DNA of 12,750 nucleotides, taken from NCBI GenBank assembly GCA_003476595.1, contig DMTU01000266.1:1144-13893 (forward strand). Direction: 5' to 3'. The stretch comes from Acidimicrobiaceae bacterium (GTDB taxonomy: Bacteria > Actinomycetota > Acidimicrobiia > Acidimicrobiales > Salinilacustritrichaceae). Each line of letters opens with the position of its first letter. Position 1 is the first letter of the stretch. Position numbers and translations under genes: made by a program. Under the pieces are notes generated by a model that was not told where the DNA came from, did not search any database, and saw only the letters and a program-made list of their open reading frames with translations. Shown piece by piece: positions 1 to 6,482 of the stretch.

Positions 1-1098
1 TTCGGCAACGAGGGCATCCCGGCCACCGACATGGGCTACGTGGCCGGGGTCGCCGCCCTCGACGACGCCGGCATCGACTTCCCCGAGGTCGGCGCCCTCT
101 ACAACGGATACATCGGCGGCGGCATCACCGCCGGTGTCCACCTGGCCAAGGAGCTCGGCCTCACCGGCTTGCCCGTCACCCACGTCGAGAACGCCTCCGC
201 CACCGGGTCGTCAGCCTTCGGCGAGGCGGTCCACGCCGTCGCCGGCGGCCGGGTCGATGTGGCCATGGCGCTCGGCTTCGACGACATGAACCGCATGGGC
301 GGCCTGGGCCGCAGCGGCCGGGGTGGCCTCGGTGCCGAGGACGTCATGTTGCCGGCGGCGTTCTTCGCCATGTGGGCCACCCGGCGCATGCACGAGGTCG
401 GCACGACCGTGGAGACCTTCGCTGCCATCGCCGCGAAGAACTGGAACCACGCCCGGCAGAACCCGATGGCCCAGAGACGGGCCGACCACGAGATGACCGT
501 CGAGGAGGTCCTGGCCTCGACCATGATCTCCTACCCCCACACGTCCACGATGGCGTGCGCGGCCGGTGGCGGCGGCGCAGCGGCGGTCGTGGCCTCCGAG
601 GACGTGGCGCGGCGCTTGGGCGGACCGATGATCGAGGTGGTGGCCTCGCAGCAGCGCTCGGAGACCTACACCGACGGCCACGTCTTCCTCGGAGCGGTCA
701 TCGGACCGGCTCAGATGACCCGCGACACCGCCGCCGACGCCTACGAGCAGGCCGGGCTCGGTCCCCGCGACCTCGACCTCGTGCAGGTCCACGACGCGTT
801 CCCCATCGAGGAGCTCGTCTACTACGAGCTGCTGGGCATCTGCGGCGACGGCGAGGGGGACAAGCTCGTGGTCACCGGCGAGACCAGCCTCGGTGGTCGC
901 ATCCCGTTCAGCACCGACGGCGGCCTCACCGCCCGGGGCCATCCCGGCGGGCCCACGGGGCTGGCCCAGATCCACGAGACCGTGCTCCAGCTCCGGGGCG
1001 GTGCCGGACCGCGGCAGGTCGAGGAGGCGCGGACCGGTCTGTGCCACATGGCCGGAGCCGGCTCGGTCTGCGTGGTGCACATCCTCCAGCGGGCCTGA
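1..1098 (+). CDS. Thiolase-like (SCP-x type) enzyme with Cys-to-Ser active site, 5'-truncated
   Basis: The reading frame is open from base 1, so the true start lies upstream; about 365 residues are visible of a family usually near 390. Residues below are numbered from the in-frame ATG at base 31. The fold is that of SCP-x/lipid-transfer thiolases: a VENASATGSSA block at 52-62 (usually VENACASGSSA), HDAF at 254-257, GHP with the catalytic-type His at 304, and a C-terminal LCHMAGAG block with Cys338. The nucleophilic Cys is Ser56 (TCC, 196-198), while the His and second Cys remain. Normal thiolases cleave or form 3-ketoacyl-CoA. Family members without the Cys, such as the steroid aldolase Ltp2, carry out retro-aldol cleavage with a DUF35 partner, which would lie upstream of this window if present. 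The thiolase-like family is clear; the reaction is open. The gene is convergent with the TetR gene. Confidence 0.88.
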   Translation, partial: FGNEGIPATDMGYVAGVAALDDAGIDFPEVGALYNGYIGGGITAGVHLAKELGLTGLPVTHVENASATGSSAFGEAVHAVAGGRVDVAMALGFDDMNRMGGLGRSGRGGLGAEDVMLPAAFFAMWATRRMHEVGTTVETFAAIAAKNWNHARQNPMAQRRADHEMTVEEVLASTMISYPHTSTMACAAGGGGAAAVVASEDVARRLGGPMIEVVASQQRSETYTDGHVFLGAVIGPAQMTRDTAADAYEQAGLGPRDLDLVQVHDAFPIEELVYYELLGICGDGEGDKLVVTGETSLGGRIPFSTDGGLTARGHPGGPTGLAQIHETVLQLRGGAGPRQVEEARTGLCHMAGAGSVCVVHILQRA

Positions 1099-1128
1099 TG
1101 CGCCTGGTGGCTCAACCCTGGTGGCGCA
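1099..1128. terminator. Possible hairpin between convergent thiolase and TetR genes
   Basis: TGCGCC at 1099-1104 pairs with GGCGCA at 1123-1128 around an 18-nt loop, starting directly after the thiolase stop and reaching into the last codons of the TetR gene. A direct repeat CCTGGTGG lies inside (1103-1110 and 1118-1125). There is no T-tract. A bidirectional terminator fits the convergent layout, but the stem is short and the loop long. Confidence 0.3.
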
Positions 1129-1717
1129 AGCCGTCGCCGAGCCCGTCGAGCGCCGCGGTGACGAGCGCGACCAGATCGGTCCGGCCTTCGTCGTGCAGCC
1201 AGGTGGTCAGGGCCGCCCGCAGGGCGGCCATGCAGCCCGCCGCCAGCAGCTGGGGGAGCAGCGAGGTCTCTGCGTGACGGGCCCGCTCGGCCGCGAACGT
1301 CCGGATCACCGCCTCCCAGTCGGCCTGGTGGCTGAGGCTGCGGGCGTGGACCGACGGCGTGGCCAGCACGAGACGGGCCTGCTGGAGGAACTCCTCGCTG
1401 CTGGTCTCGTAGTCCTCGGCGAGCTCGAGCACCGCGGTCCGCACGGCATCGAAGGCGCCTTCGGCACCCGGCCGTGCCTGCAGAGCTTCCTCGAGCCGCT
1501 GCAGACGGCTGGCGTCGCCGGGCAGCAGGGCGTCGTCCTTGGTGTCGAAGTACCGGAAGAAGGTGCGCCGGGAGATGCCGGCCGAGGCGGCGATCTCGTC
1601 CACCGTCACGTCGTCGAAGCCGTGGGCGGCGAACAGGGCCAGCGCGTGCTGGGCGATCTCGTCGCGCGTGCGCTCGTGGTTGCGCTCTCGCAGATTGGGA
1701 CGGGACCGAGACGGCAC
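1112..1717 (-). CDS. TetR/AcrR family transcriptional regulator
   Basis: A protein of 201 residues, typical for TetR repressors. The N-terminal HTH domain runs from about residue 12 to 60 (RTRDEIAQHALALF, then VDEIAASAGISRRTFFRYF). The rest is an alpha-helical ligand-binding and dimer domain with no recognisable ligand signature. I chose the GTG at 1717-1715 because a TANNNT-type -10 (TAGGGT, 1730-1725) sits exactly 7 nt upstream, as in leaderless actinobacterial transcripts; the same bases could also act as a weak AGGGTG ribosome site. An in-frame GTG at 1726 and an ATG at 1795 are alternatives, but the longer form would place coding sequence over the palindromes shared with the transporter gene. 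It is divergent from the MMPL gene, so it probably represses that gene and itself (inference). Confidence 0.9.
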   Translation of the reverse strand: MPSRSRPNLRERNHERTRDEIAQHALALFAAHGFDDVTVDEIAASAGISRRTFFRYFDTKDDALLPGDASRLQRLEEALQARPGAEGAFDAVRTAVLELAEDYETSSEEFLQQARLVLATPSVHARSLSHQADWEAVIRTFAAERARHAETSLLPQLLAAGCMAALRAALTTWLHDEGRTDLVALVTAALDGLGDGLRHQG

Positions 1718-1724
1718 GCTGATC

Positions 1725-1730
1725 ACCCTA
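1725..1730 (-). promoter_or_regulatory. -10 element of leaderless tetR promoter
   Basis: TAGGGT read on the minus strand matches the actinobacterial TANNNT -10. Seven bases separate it from the GTG at 1717, so transcription would begin at or next to the start codon. No good -35 is visible. Confidence 0.45.
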
Positions 1731-1744
1731 GTGCCGTGTGGCAC
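1731..1744. promoter_or_regulatory. Palindrome GTGCC-N4-GGCAC, candidate TetR operator
   Basis: GTGCCGTGTGGCAC is a perfect 5-bp inverted repeat around a 4-bp centre. It abuts the proposed -10 of the tetR gene on its upstream side, within the tetR/MMPL divergent gap, which is where an autorepressor site would be expected. Confidence 0.45.
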
Positions 1745-1747
1745 CCC

Positions 1748-1780
1748 ATGCCGACGAGGAACCGAGGGACACGTCGGCAT
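1748..1780. promoter_or_regulatory. 9-bp inverted repeat upstream of the MMPL gene
   Basis: ATGCCGACG at 1748-1756 and CGTCGGCAT at 1772-1780 are perfect inverted copies separated by 15 bp. A TANNNT-type hexamer, TAGGAT, begins at 1780, so the repeat would cover the -35 and spacer of a promoter reading into the transporter gene. The size and place suit a regulator operator. A terminator is unlikely because no gene ends here. Confidence 0.5.
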
Positions 1781-1845
1781 AGGATGTCGACCCAAGCCCT
1801 TCCCCCGGCGTGTCGACCACGTGGCAGAGAAACGAGAGGCAATCG

Positions 1846-4350
1846 ATGAGCTGGCTCCTGGAGCGCATGGCCCGTGCCGTCGCCCGCACCCCCGGACGGG
1901 TTCTGCTCGCCCTGGTCGTCGTCACCGTCGTCCTCGGCGGCTTCGCCACCCAGCAGACGACAGATGCCGATCTCACCTCCTTCGCACCCGACAGCGAGCT
2001 GGCGCGCGCCTTCGAACGCGTCGAGGACGACTTCTCGGGTGGTGGCGCCCGCATCCAGGTGATCGTGGATGCCGGCGACGGCGGCGACATCCTCTCGTCG
2101 GACGGCATCGCTGCCGCGAACGCCATCGCTGATGCGGTCCGGGCCGAGGAGTCCGTCGACCTGGCCCGCGGTGAACGGGGCGTGGTGACGTTCGCCGCAC
2201 CCGTGGCGGGCGCCCTGGAGGCCCAGGGAATCGAGGTGGCCGACGCCGACGCCGAGGCGATCGCCGCCGCCGCCGAGATCGCCTACGAGGACCCGCGCGC
2301 CGCACAGGCGCTCGGCCTCCTCTCCGGCGAACCCGGTGAGTCCCGGGCCGGCCTGGTCATCATCGAGCTCGACCCGTCGCTGAGCGACAGCGAAGCGGCC
2401 GAGGACCAGCTCGCCGCGGCCGAGGCCATCGCCGCGGTCGACGCCGACACGTCTGAGGTGGAGATCGACGCGTTCAGCCAGGCGATCCTCTCCGACCAGC
2501 TGCAGGCGGAATCGCAGGACGAGATGCCCCGCCTCCTCGGCGTCTCCCTCCTGCTCATCGTCGGCATCCTTGCGTTCCAGTACCGCTCCGCCAGCGACGT
2601 CGCCCTCGGCTTCACCGGGCTCATCGTCACCATCATGTGGATGTTCGGGTTCGGCGTCCTGCTCGGGCCCGACTTCCTGGGCGTGGTGGGTCCCTTCACC
2701 CAGATCTCCACGGCGGTCCCGGTCCTCCTCGTCGGTCTCGGGATCGACTACGCCATCCACCTCAACTCGCGCTACCGCGAGGAGCAGAACCACGGCGTCC
2801 CGCCCGAACGGGCGTCGGCCACCGCGGTGCGGGCCGTCGGCGGCGCACTCGTGCTGGCCACCGTCACCACCGTGGTGGGCTTCCTCACCAACGTCGTCTC
2901 GCCGTTGCCGCCGATGGCCGACTTCGGCATCTTCACTGCGGTGGGCGTGCTCTCGGCGTTCATCGTCATGGCACTCCTCATCCCCAGCGCCCGCCACGTG
3001 CTCGACGCCCGCCCTCGCGGGCAGGCCAAGGTCGAGCGTCGCCGTGAGAAGGCGGCGGCCAAGGAGGCCGCCGGCGGTAAGGCCAGCGCCTCGGGGCTCT
3101 CCGCGGTGATGGGCCGCACCGCGGCCTTCGCCGAGCACATCCCCCGCATCACGCTCGCCGTCGCTGCCGTGGTCACGGTGACCGCCGGGGCCGCCGCCAC
3201 CCAGATCGAGACCTCGTTCAGCCAGGACGACTTCATCCCGGCCGACTCCGAACCCGGCATCGTGCTCGACAAGGTCGACCAGCTCTTCGGCGGCGACCTG
3301 ACCGAGGAGACCTACGTCATCGTCGACGGCGACGTCACCGACCCGGAGGTGCTCGCCGCGCTCGAGCAGGCGCAGGCCGAGCTGGCCGACACCGAGTTCG
3401 TGCGCACCTCCGCGGGCGAGGCCGAAGTGACTTCACCGCTCACCCTGCTGAGCAGGCTCGCGATCCAGAACCCGGACTTCGCCACCGCAGCCGGCGCGCT
3501 CGGCTACGACCCCGCGCAGGGTCTGGCCGACGACGCCGACGTCGAGGCCCTGTTCGAGCTGGCACGCGAGGTGGCACCCGACCTGACCGCACAGGTCTTC
3601 GGGCCGGCCGGCGAATCCGCGCTGGTCTCCATCGCCACCAACGCCGGCCAGGAGGACGCCCAGGCTGCGGCCGACGCGATCGAAACCGCAGTCGCGCCGT
3701 TGCGCGACGCCGGTCTGGAGACGGTGGTGGTCTCCCAGTTCCTGGTCTTCGACGAGGTGCTCGACGCCATGACCGACAGCCAGACGCAGGGCATCGCCAT
3801 CACCCTCTTCGCCGCCTTGGTCCTGCTGATCGCCTACTACGGGGTCGTCGACCGCAAGCCGCTGCTCGGCGCCATCACCATGGTGCCGTCCGTGGCCGTC
3901 GTCGGCTGGATCCTGGGGACCATGGTGCTGCTCGACATCAGCTTCAACGTCCTCACCGCCATGGTGGCCAGCATCGGCATCGGCATCGGCGTGCCCTACG
4001 GCATCCACGTGACCCACCGTTTCCTCGAGGACCGGCGCCGTTACGACTCGGTTGACGAGGCGGTCCGCCAGACGCTCACCCACACCGGCGGCGCCATGGC
4101 CGCCTCGGCGGCCACCACGGCGGCCGGCTTCGGCGTGTTGGTGTTCGCATCCCTCGAGCCGCTCCGCCAGTTCGGGCTCATCGTCGCCCTCACCATCGTC
4201 TACTCGCTGCTCGCGGCCGTGCTGATCCAGCCCGCCTGCCTCAAGCTGTGGGGAGAGTGGCGGGCCCGCAAGGGCGACGTCGGCGAGCTGCACGACCACG
4301 AGCATCGGGTCGACGCCCCTGGGCGCGAGCGTTCCGAGGTCGGCGTCTGA
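1846..4350 (+). CDS. MMPL/RND superfamily lipid transporter, 12 TM
   Basis: An 834-residue inner-membrane protein with the duplicated RND plan. TM1 is at about 18-36, followed by a periplasmic-type domain to about 224 and TM2-6 from about 225. TM7 is at about 436, then a second external domain and TM8-12 from about 646 to 805. Each half opens with the family's TTDADLTSFAPDS or SFSQDDFIPADSE block. The first half carries GLGIDY with the proton-relay pair D301-Y302. The second half reads GIGVPY, with P717 in place of Asp before Y718. The ATG at 1846 is preceded by GAGAGG (1834-1839) with 6-nt spacing; an in-frame GTG at 1810 lacks this support. Relatives export lipids, hopanoids or siderophores using proton motive force. 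The divergent TetR gene probably controls it. The substrate cannot be read from the sequence. Confidence 0.92.
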   Translation: MSWLLERMARAVARTPGRVLLALVVVTVVLGGFATQQTTDADLTSFAPDSELARAFERVEDDFSGGGARIQVIVDAGDGGDILSSDGIAAANAIADAVRAEESVDLARGERGVVTFAAPVAGALEAQGIEVADADAEAIAAAAEIAYEDPRAAQALGLLSGEPGESRAGLVIIELDPSLSDSEAAEDQLAAAEAIAAVDADTSEVEIDAFSQAILSDQLQAESQDEMPRLLGVSLLLIVGILAFQYRSASDVALGFTGLIVTIMWMFGFGVLLGPDFLGVVGPFTQISTAVPVLLVGLGIDYAIHLNSRYREEQNHGVPPERASATAVRAVGGALVLATVTTVVGFLTNVVSPLPPMADFGIFTAVGVLSAFIVMALLIPSARHVLDARPRGQAKVERRREKAAAKEAAGGKASASGLSAVMGRTAAFAEHIPRITLAVAAVVTVTAGAAATQIETSFSQDDFIPADSEPGIVLDKVDQLFGGDLTEETYVIVDGDVTDPEVLAALEQAQAELADTEFVRTSAGEAEVTSPLTLLSRLAIQNPDFATAAGALGYDPAQGLADDADVEALFELAREVAPDLTAQVFGPAGESALVSIATNAGQEDAQAAADAIETAVAPLRDAGLETVVVSQFLVFDEVLDAMTDSQTQGIAITLFAALVLLIAYYGVVDRKPLLGAITMVPSVAVVGWILGTMVLLDISFNVLTAMVASIGIGIGVPYGIHVTHRFLEDRRRYDSVDEAVRQTLTHTGGAMAASAATTAAGFGVLVFASLEPLRQFGLIVALTIVYSLLAAVLIQPACLKLWGEWRARKGDVGELHDHEHRVDAPGRERSEVGV

Positions 4351-4356
4351 TCTCTC

Positions 4357-4385
4357 CTGACACGGTGAGACGCTCCATGTAACAT
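4357..4385 (+). promoter_or_regulatory. Sigma-70-type promoter of the aldehyde dehydrogenase gene
   Basis: CTGACA (4357-4362, five of six matches to TTGACA) and TAACAT (4380-4385, TANNNT) are 17 bp apart, the optimal spacing. Transcription would start near 4392 and give a leader of about 25 nt carrying the ribosome site. It begins just after the MMPL stop, so the dehydrogenase can be expressed independently of the transporter. Confidence 0.6.
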
Positions 4386-4400
4386 GTTCCGTCCGGGAAC
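4376..4400. promoter_or_regulatory. Overlapping operator dyads on the aldehyde dehydrogenase promoter
   Basis: Two dyads share base 4386: CATGT-A-ACATG at 4376-4386, and GTTCC-N5-GGAAC at 4386-4400. A third view, TGTAACATGTTCCG at 4378-4391, fits the published KstR consensus TnnAACnnGTTnnA except for the last base. KstR is the TetR repressor of actinobacterial cholesterol-degradation genes. The site covers the -10 and the expected transcription start, a position suited to repression. Which regulator binds is inferred. Confidence 0.5.
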
Positions 4401-4416
4401 GAAAGGGAGCTCCACC

Positions 4417-5931
4417 GTGACGATCACCGAAGGCCACGACGTCGACGCCCGCCCACGGCTGTCCTCCGCCGACCCACGAGACGGCCGCGGCGTGGGTTCC
4501 GTGCCGGTCCACGACGCCGCCGACGTGGCCGACGCCGTGGGCCGGGCCCGGGCCGACCAGCCGGCGTGGGGCAGGTGCTCACCCGCCGAGCGCGCCGATC
4601 ACCTCCGCCGCATCCGCGGGCGCCTCGCGGCGCGGGCCGGCGAGCTCGCCGAGGTGATCGCGGCCGAGACGGGGAAGCCGGACTTCGACGCCATGGCCGA
4701 GGTGCTCTCCTGCGCCGTGCTGTTCACCCACACGGCCCGGCGCGCCCCGAAGGTGCTGGCTCCGGAGAAGGTGTCGGCGTTCCCGCTGTACGTGAAGCGG
4801 GCCGAGATCCGCTACGAGCCCTATGGCGTCGTGGGCGTGATCAGCCCGTGGAACTATCCGGCCTTCGTGCCGGTCCAGGCGCTGTCCGGGGTGCTCGCCG
4901 CCGGCAACACCGCGGTCCTCAAGCCGTCGGAGCTCACGCCGCTGACCGGCGTGCTCCTCGCCGAGATCATCAACGAGGCGGGCCTGCCGCTGGTCCAGGT
5001 GGTCACCGGCGATGGCGCCACGGGCGCGGCGCTGTCGTCGAGCGACGTCGACAAGATCGCCTTCACCGGCAGCCCCGCCACGGCCCGGCACATCCTGCGG
5101 GCCGCAGCCGAGCACCTCACGCCCACCGTCATGGAGCTGGGCGGCAAGGACGCGATGATCGTCTGCGACGACGCCGATGTCGAGGCCGCAGCGCGCACCG
5201 CCGTGGCGGGCTGCTTCGCCAACGCCGGTCAGACCTGCATCGCGGTCGAGCGGGTCCTCGTCACCCGGACGAACCATGTCGCGTTCCGGGACGCGGCGAT
5301 CCGCGCCGCGCAGCGCGTCACCGTCGGGCCCGAGCGCACCAAGCACGTCGGCGCCATCACGCAACCGCCTCAGATCGACGTCATCGAACAGCGCCTGCGC
5401 GACGCCACCACGGCCGGCGCCACTGTCGTCGTGGGCGGCCACCGCCGCGACGACCTCGGCGCCAGCTTCTTCGAGCCGACCATCGTCGACGGCGTCCGTC
5501 CGGACATGGCCCTGGCCCGGGAGGAGACCTTCGGTCCCGTCCTGTCCATCATCCCCGTCGACGACGTCGACGACGCCGTCCGGGTGGCCAACGACTGCGA
5601 CTACGGGCTGGCCGGGAGCGTGTTCGGGCGCGACCGGCGGGTGGTCGACGACGTGGTCGAGCGCTTCGCCACCGGCGCGATCAGCGTCAACGACGCGCTC
5701 GCGACCGCGCTCGTTCCCGGTCTGCCCTTCGGCGGCGTGCGGTCGAGCGGTTTCGGTCGCCTGCACGGCGATGCCGGCATCCGTGAGTTCGCCGTGCCGA
5801 AGGCGGTGGCCACCAGCCGGCTCGCGGTCCTGCCGGGGCTGACAGCGTCGATGTTCGGCTCGGTCAGGCCCAGTGCCGCCCAGGTCGGCACGGTGCTGCG
5901 GGTGCTCTGGGGTCGCGGCGCCGGCGCCTGA
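4417..5931 (+). CDS. NAD(P)-dependent aldehyde dehydrogenase
   Basis: A 504-residue member of the ALDH superfamily, oxidising an aldehyde to a carboxylic acid, probably in the cytoplasm. Visible landmarks in order are SPWNYP in the cofactor domain, the FTGS turn, the general base Glu240 in MELGGKD and the nucleophile Cys274 in NAGQTC. The 34-residue gap between Glu and Cys is canonical, followed by EETFGPV and LPFGGVRSSGFGR near the C-terminus. All key residues are present. The GTG at 4417 is preferred because AGGGAG (4404-4409) lies 7 nt upstream; the ATG at 4384 would fall inside the operator and has no ribosome site. The tail beyond the catalytic core (about residue 465 on) is somewhat hydrophobic, as in fatty-aldehyde enzymes. 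The substrate is not determinable. It has its own promoter after the MMPL gene. Confidence 0.93.
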   Translation: MTITEGHDVDARPRLSSADPRDGRGVGSVPVHDAADVADAVGRARADQPAWGRCSPAERADHLRRIRGRLAARAGELAEVIAAETGKPDFDAMAEVLSCAVLFTHTARRAPKVLAPEKVSAFPLYVKRAEIRYEPYGVVGVISPWNYPAFVPVQALSGVLAAGNTAVLKPSELTPLTGVLLAEIINEAGLPLVQVVTGDGATGAALSSSDVDKIAFTGSPATARHILRAAAEHLTPTVMELGGKDAMIVCDDADVEAAARTAVAGCFANAGQTCIAVERVLVTRTNHVAFRDAAIRAAQRVTVGPERTKHVGAITQPPQIDVIEQRLRDATTAGATVVVGGHRRDDLGASFFEPTIVDGVRPDMALAREETFGPVLSIIPVDDVDDAVRVANDCDYGLAGSVFGRDRRVVDDVVERFATGAISVNDALATALVPGLPFGGVRSSGFGRLHGDAGIREFAVPKAVATSRLAVLPGLTASMFGSVRPSAAQVGTVLRVLWGRGAGA

Positions 5932-5965
5932 GGGACGCGAAGGAAACCTCTTCCGACCCCGGGGT

Positions 5966-5989
5966 GACCACGCTCGCTCAGCGTGGGTC
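5966..5989. terminator. Hairpin between convergent aldehyde dehydrogenase and thioesterase genes
   Basis: CCACGCT (5968-5974) and AGCGTGG (5980-5986) form a perfect 7-bp stem with a 5-nt loop. Skipping one bulged G, two more pairs extend it to GAC/GTC. It overlaps the stop codon of the minus-strand thioesterase and lies 34 bp past the dehydrogenase stop. No T-tract is present, as is common in high-GC actinobacterial terminators. It could end transcription from both sides. Confidence 0.5.
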
Positions 5990-6421
5990 GACGATGGTCA
6001 ACGTCGCCTGGGCGGCGGCCAGGACGCGCCGGTCCTCGTCCTGGCGGTACAGCTCGCAGCGCACCACCGCAGACCGCTTCGTCATGGCCACCACCGTGGC
6101 CTCGGCGTCGACGGTCTCGGCCTTCAGCGGGGCGAGGTAGTTCACCTTCACCTCGGTGGTCGCGGCCCACTGGCCCCGCTTCATCAGGGGGTAGACGACC
6201 ACGCCGGTGACGTGATCGACGATGGCTGCGGTCACGCCGCCGTGGGCGTTGCCGAACGGAGTGAGCAGCTCCGGCGAGATGGTCGCCGTGGCGAAGAACC
6301 GTCCGGGCTCGAAGCGCACGTGCTCGATGCCGAGGTAGGTGGGGAGGCCGCCGGCGCCGTTGCCCACATCGATCATGCCCCGGGCGATCTCTTCGTCGTA
6401 CCGGTCTGCGAAGTCAGTCAT
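5978..6421 (-). CDS. PaaI-family hotdog-fold acyl-CoA thioesterase
   Basis: A 147-residue single hotdog domain, the normal size for PaaI/YdiI-type thioesterases, which hydrolyse acyl-CoA or aryl-CoA thioesters to free acid and CoA. The signature lies at 57-73: GNAHGGVTAAIVDHVTG, with the HGG loop at 60-62 and Asp69 on the long helix, the usual catalytic acid position. The C-terminal strands carry KVNYLAPLK and ATLTIVDP. The ATG at 6421 has no Shine-Dalgarno; instead a TANNNT -10 lies 7 nt upstream, pointing to a leaderless transcript. It is divergent from a TetR gene 61 bp away, which probably regulates it. In a lipid-degradation setting it could recycle CoA from dead-end intermediates (inference). 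The substrate is unknown. Confidence 0.87.
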   Translation of the reverse strand: MTDFADRYDEEIARGMIDVGNGAGGLPTYLGIEHVRFEPGRFFATATISPELLTPFGNAHGGVTAAIVDHVTGVVVYPLMKRGQWAATTEVKVNYLAPLKAETVDAEATVVAMTKRSAVVRCELYRQDEDRRVLAAAQATLTIVDPR

Positions 6422-6428
6422 GGAACAG

Positions 6429-6434
6429 AAGTTA
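6429..6434 (-). promoter_or_regulatory. -10 element of leaderless thioesterase promoter
   Basis: TAACTT on the minus strand matches TANNNT and ends 7 nt before the ATG at 6421. With no ribosome site upstream of that ATG, a leaderless mRNA is the simplest reading. Confidence 0.5.
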
Positions 6435-6470
6435 GTTCGTGTCTCGCTGTCGGCAGCGGTTCTGTGGGCC

Positions 6471-6476
6471 TAGACT
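6471..6476 (+). promoter_or_regulatory. -10 element of leaderless second tetR promoter
   Basis: TAGACT matches TANNNT and ends 6 nt before the ATG at 6483, so transcription would start at or within a base of the start codon. No Shine-Dalgarno and no clear -35 are seen. Confidence 0.5.
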
Positions 6477-6482
6477 GCGACG

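Noticed and set aside
1748..1780. Inverted repeat as a transcription terminator
   Set aside because: It sits between two divergent gene starts, where no transcript ends, and has no T-tract. An operator fits better.
1723..3138. 471-residue open frame antisense to the MMPL gene
   Set aside because: It is a shadow frame produced by high GC content: rich in His, Asp, Gly and Glu, no recognisable domain, and it overlaps a clear transporter gene and the divergent promoter region.
4406..4413. Palindrome GGAGCTCC over the dehydrogenase ribosome site as a riboregulator
   Set aside because: Only 8 bp, with no loop for an intramolecular stem; it is a restriction-type palindrome likely by chance around the Shine-Dalgarno.
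3433..4512. 359-residue minus-strand frame across the end of the MMPL gene and start of the dehydrogenase
   Set aside because: No ribosome site or domain; it runs through the dehydrogenase promoter and two real genes on the other strand.
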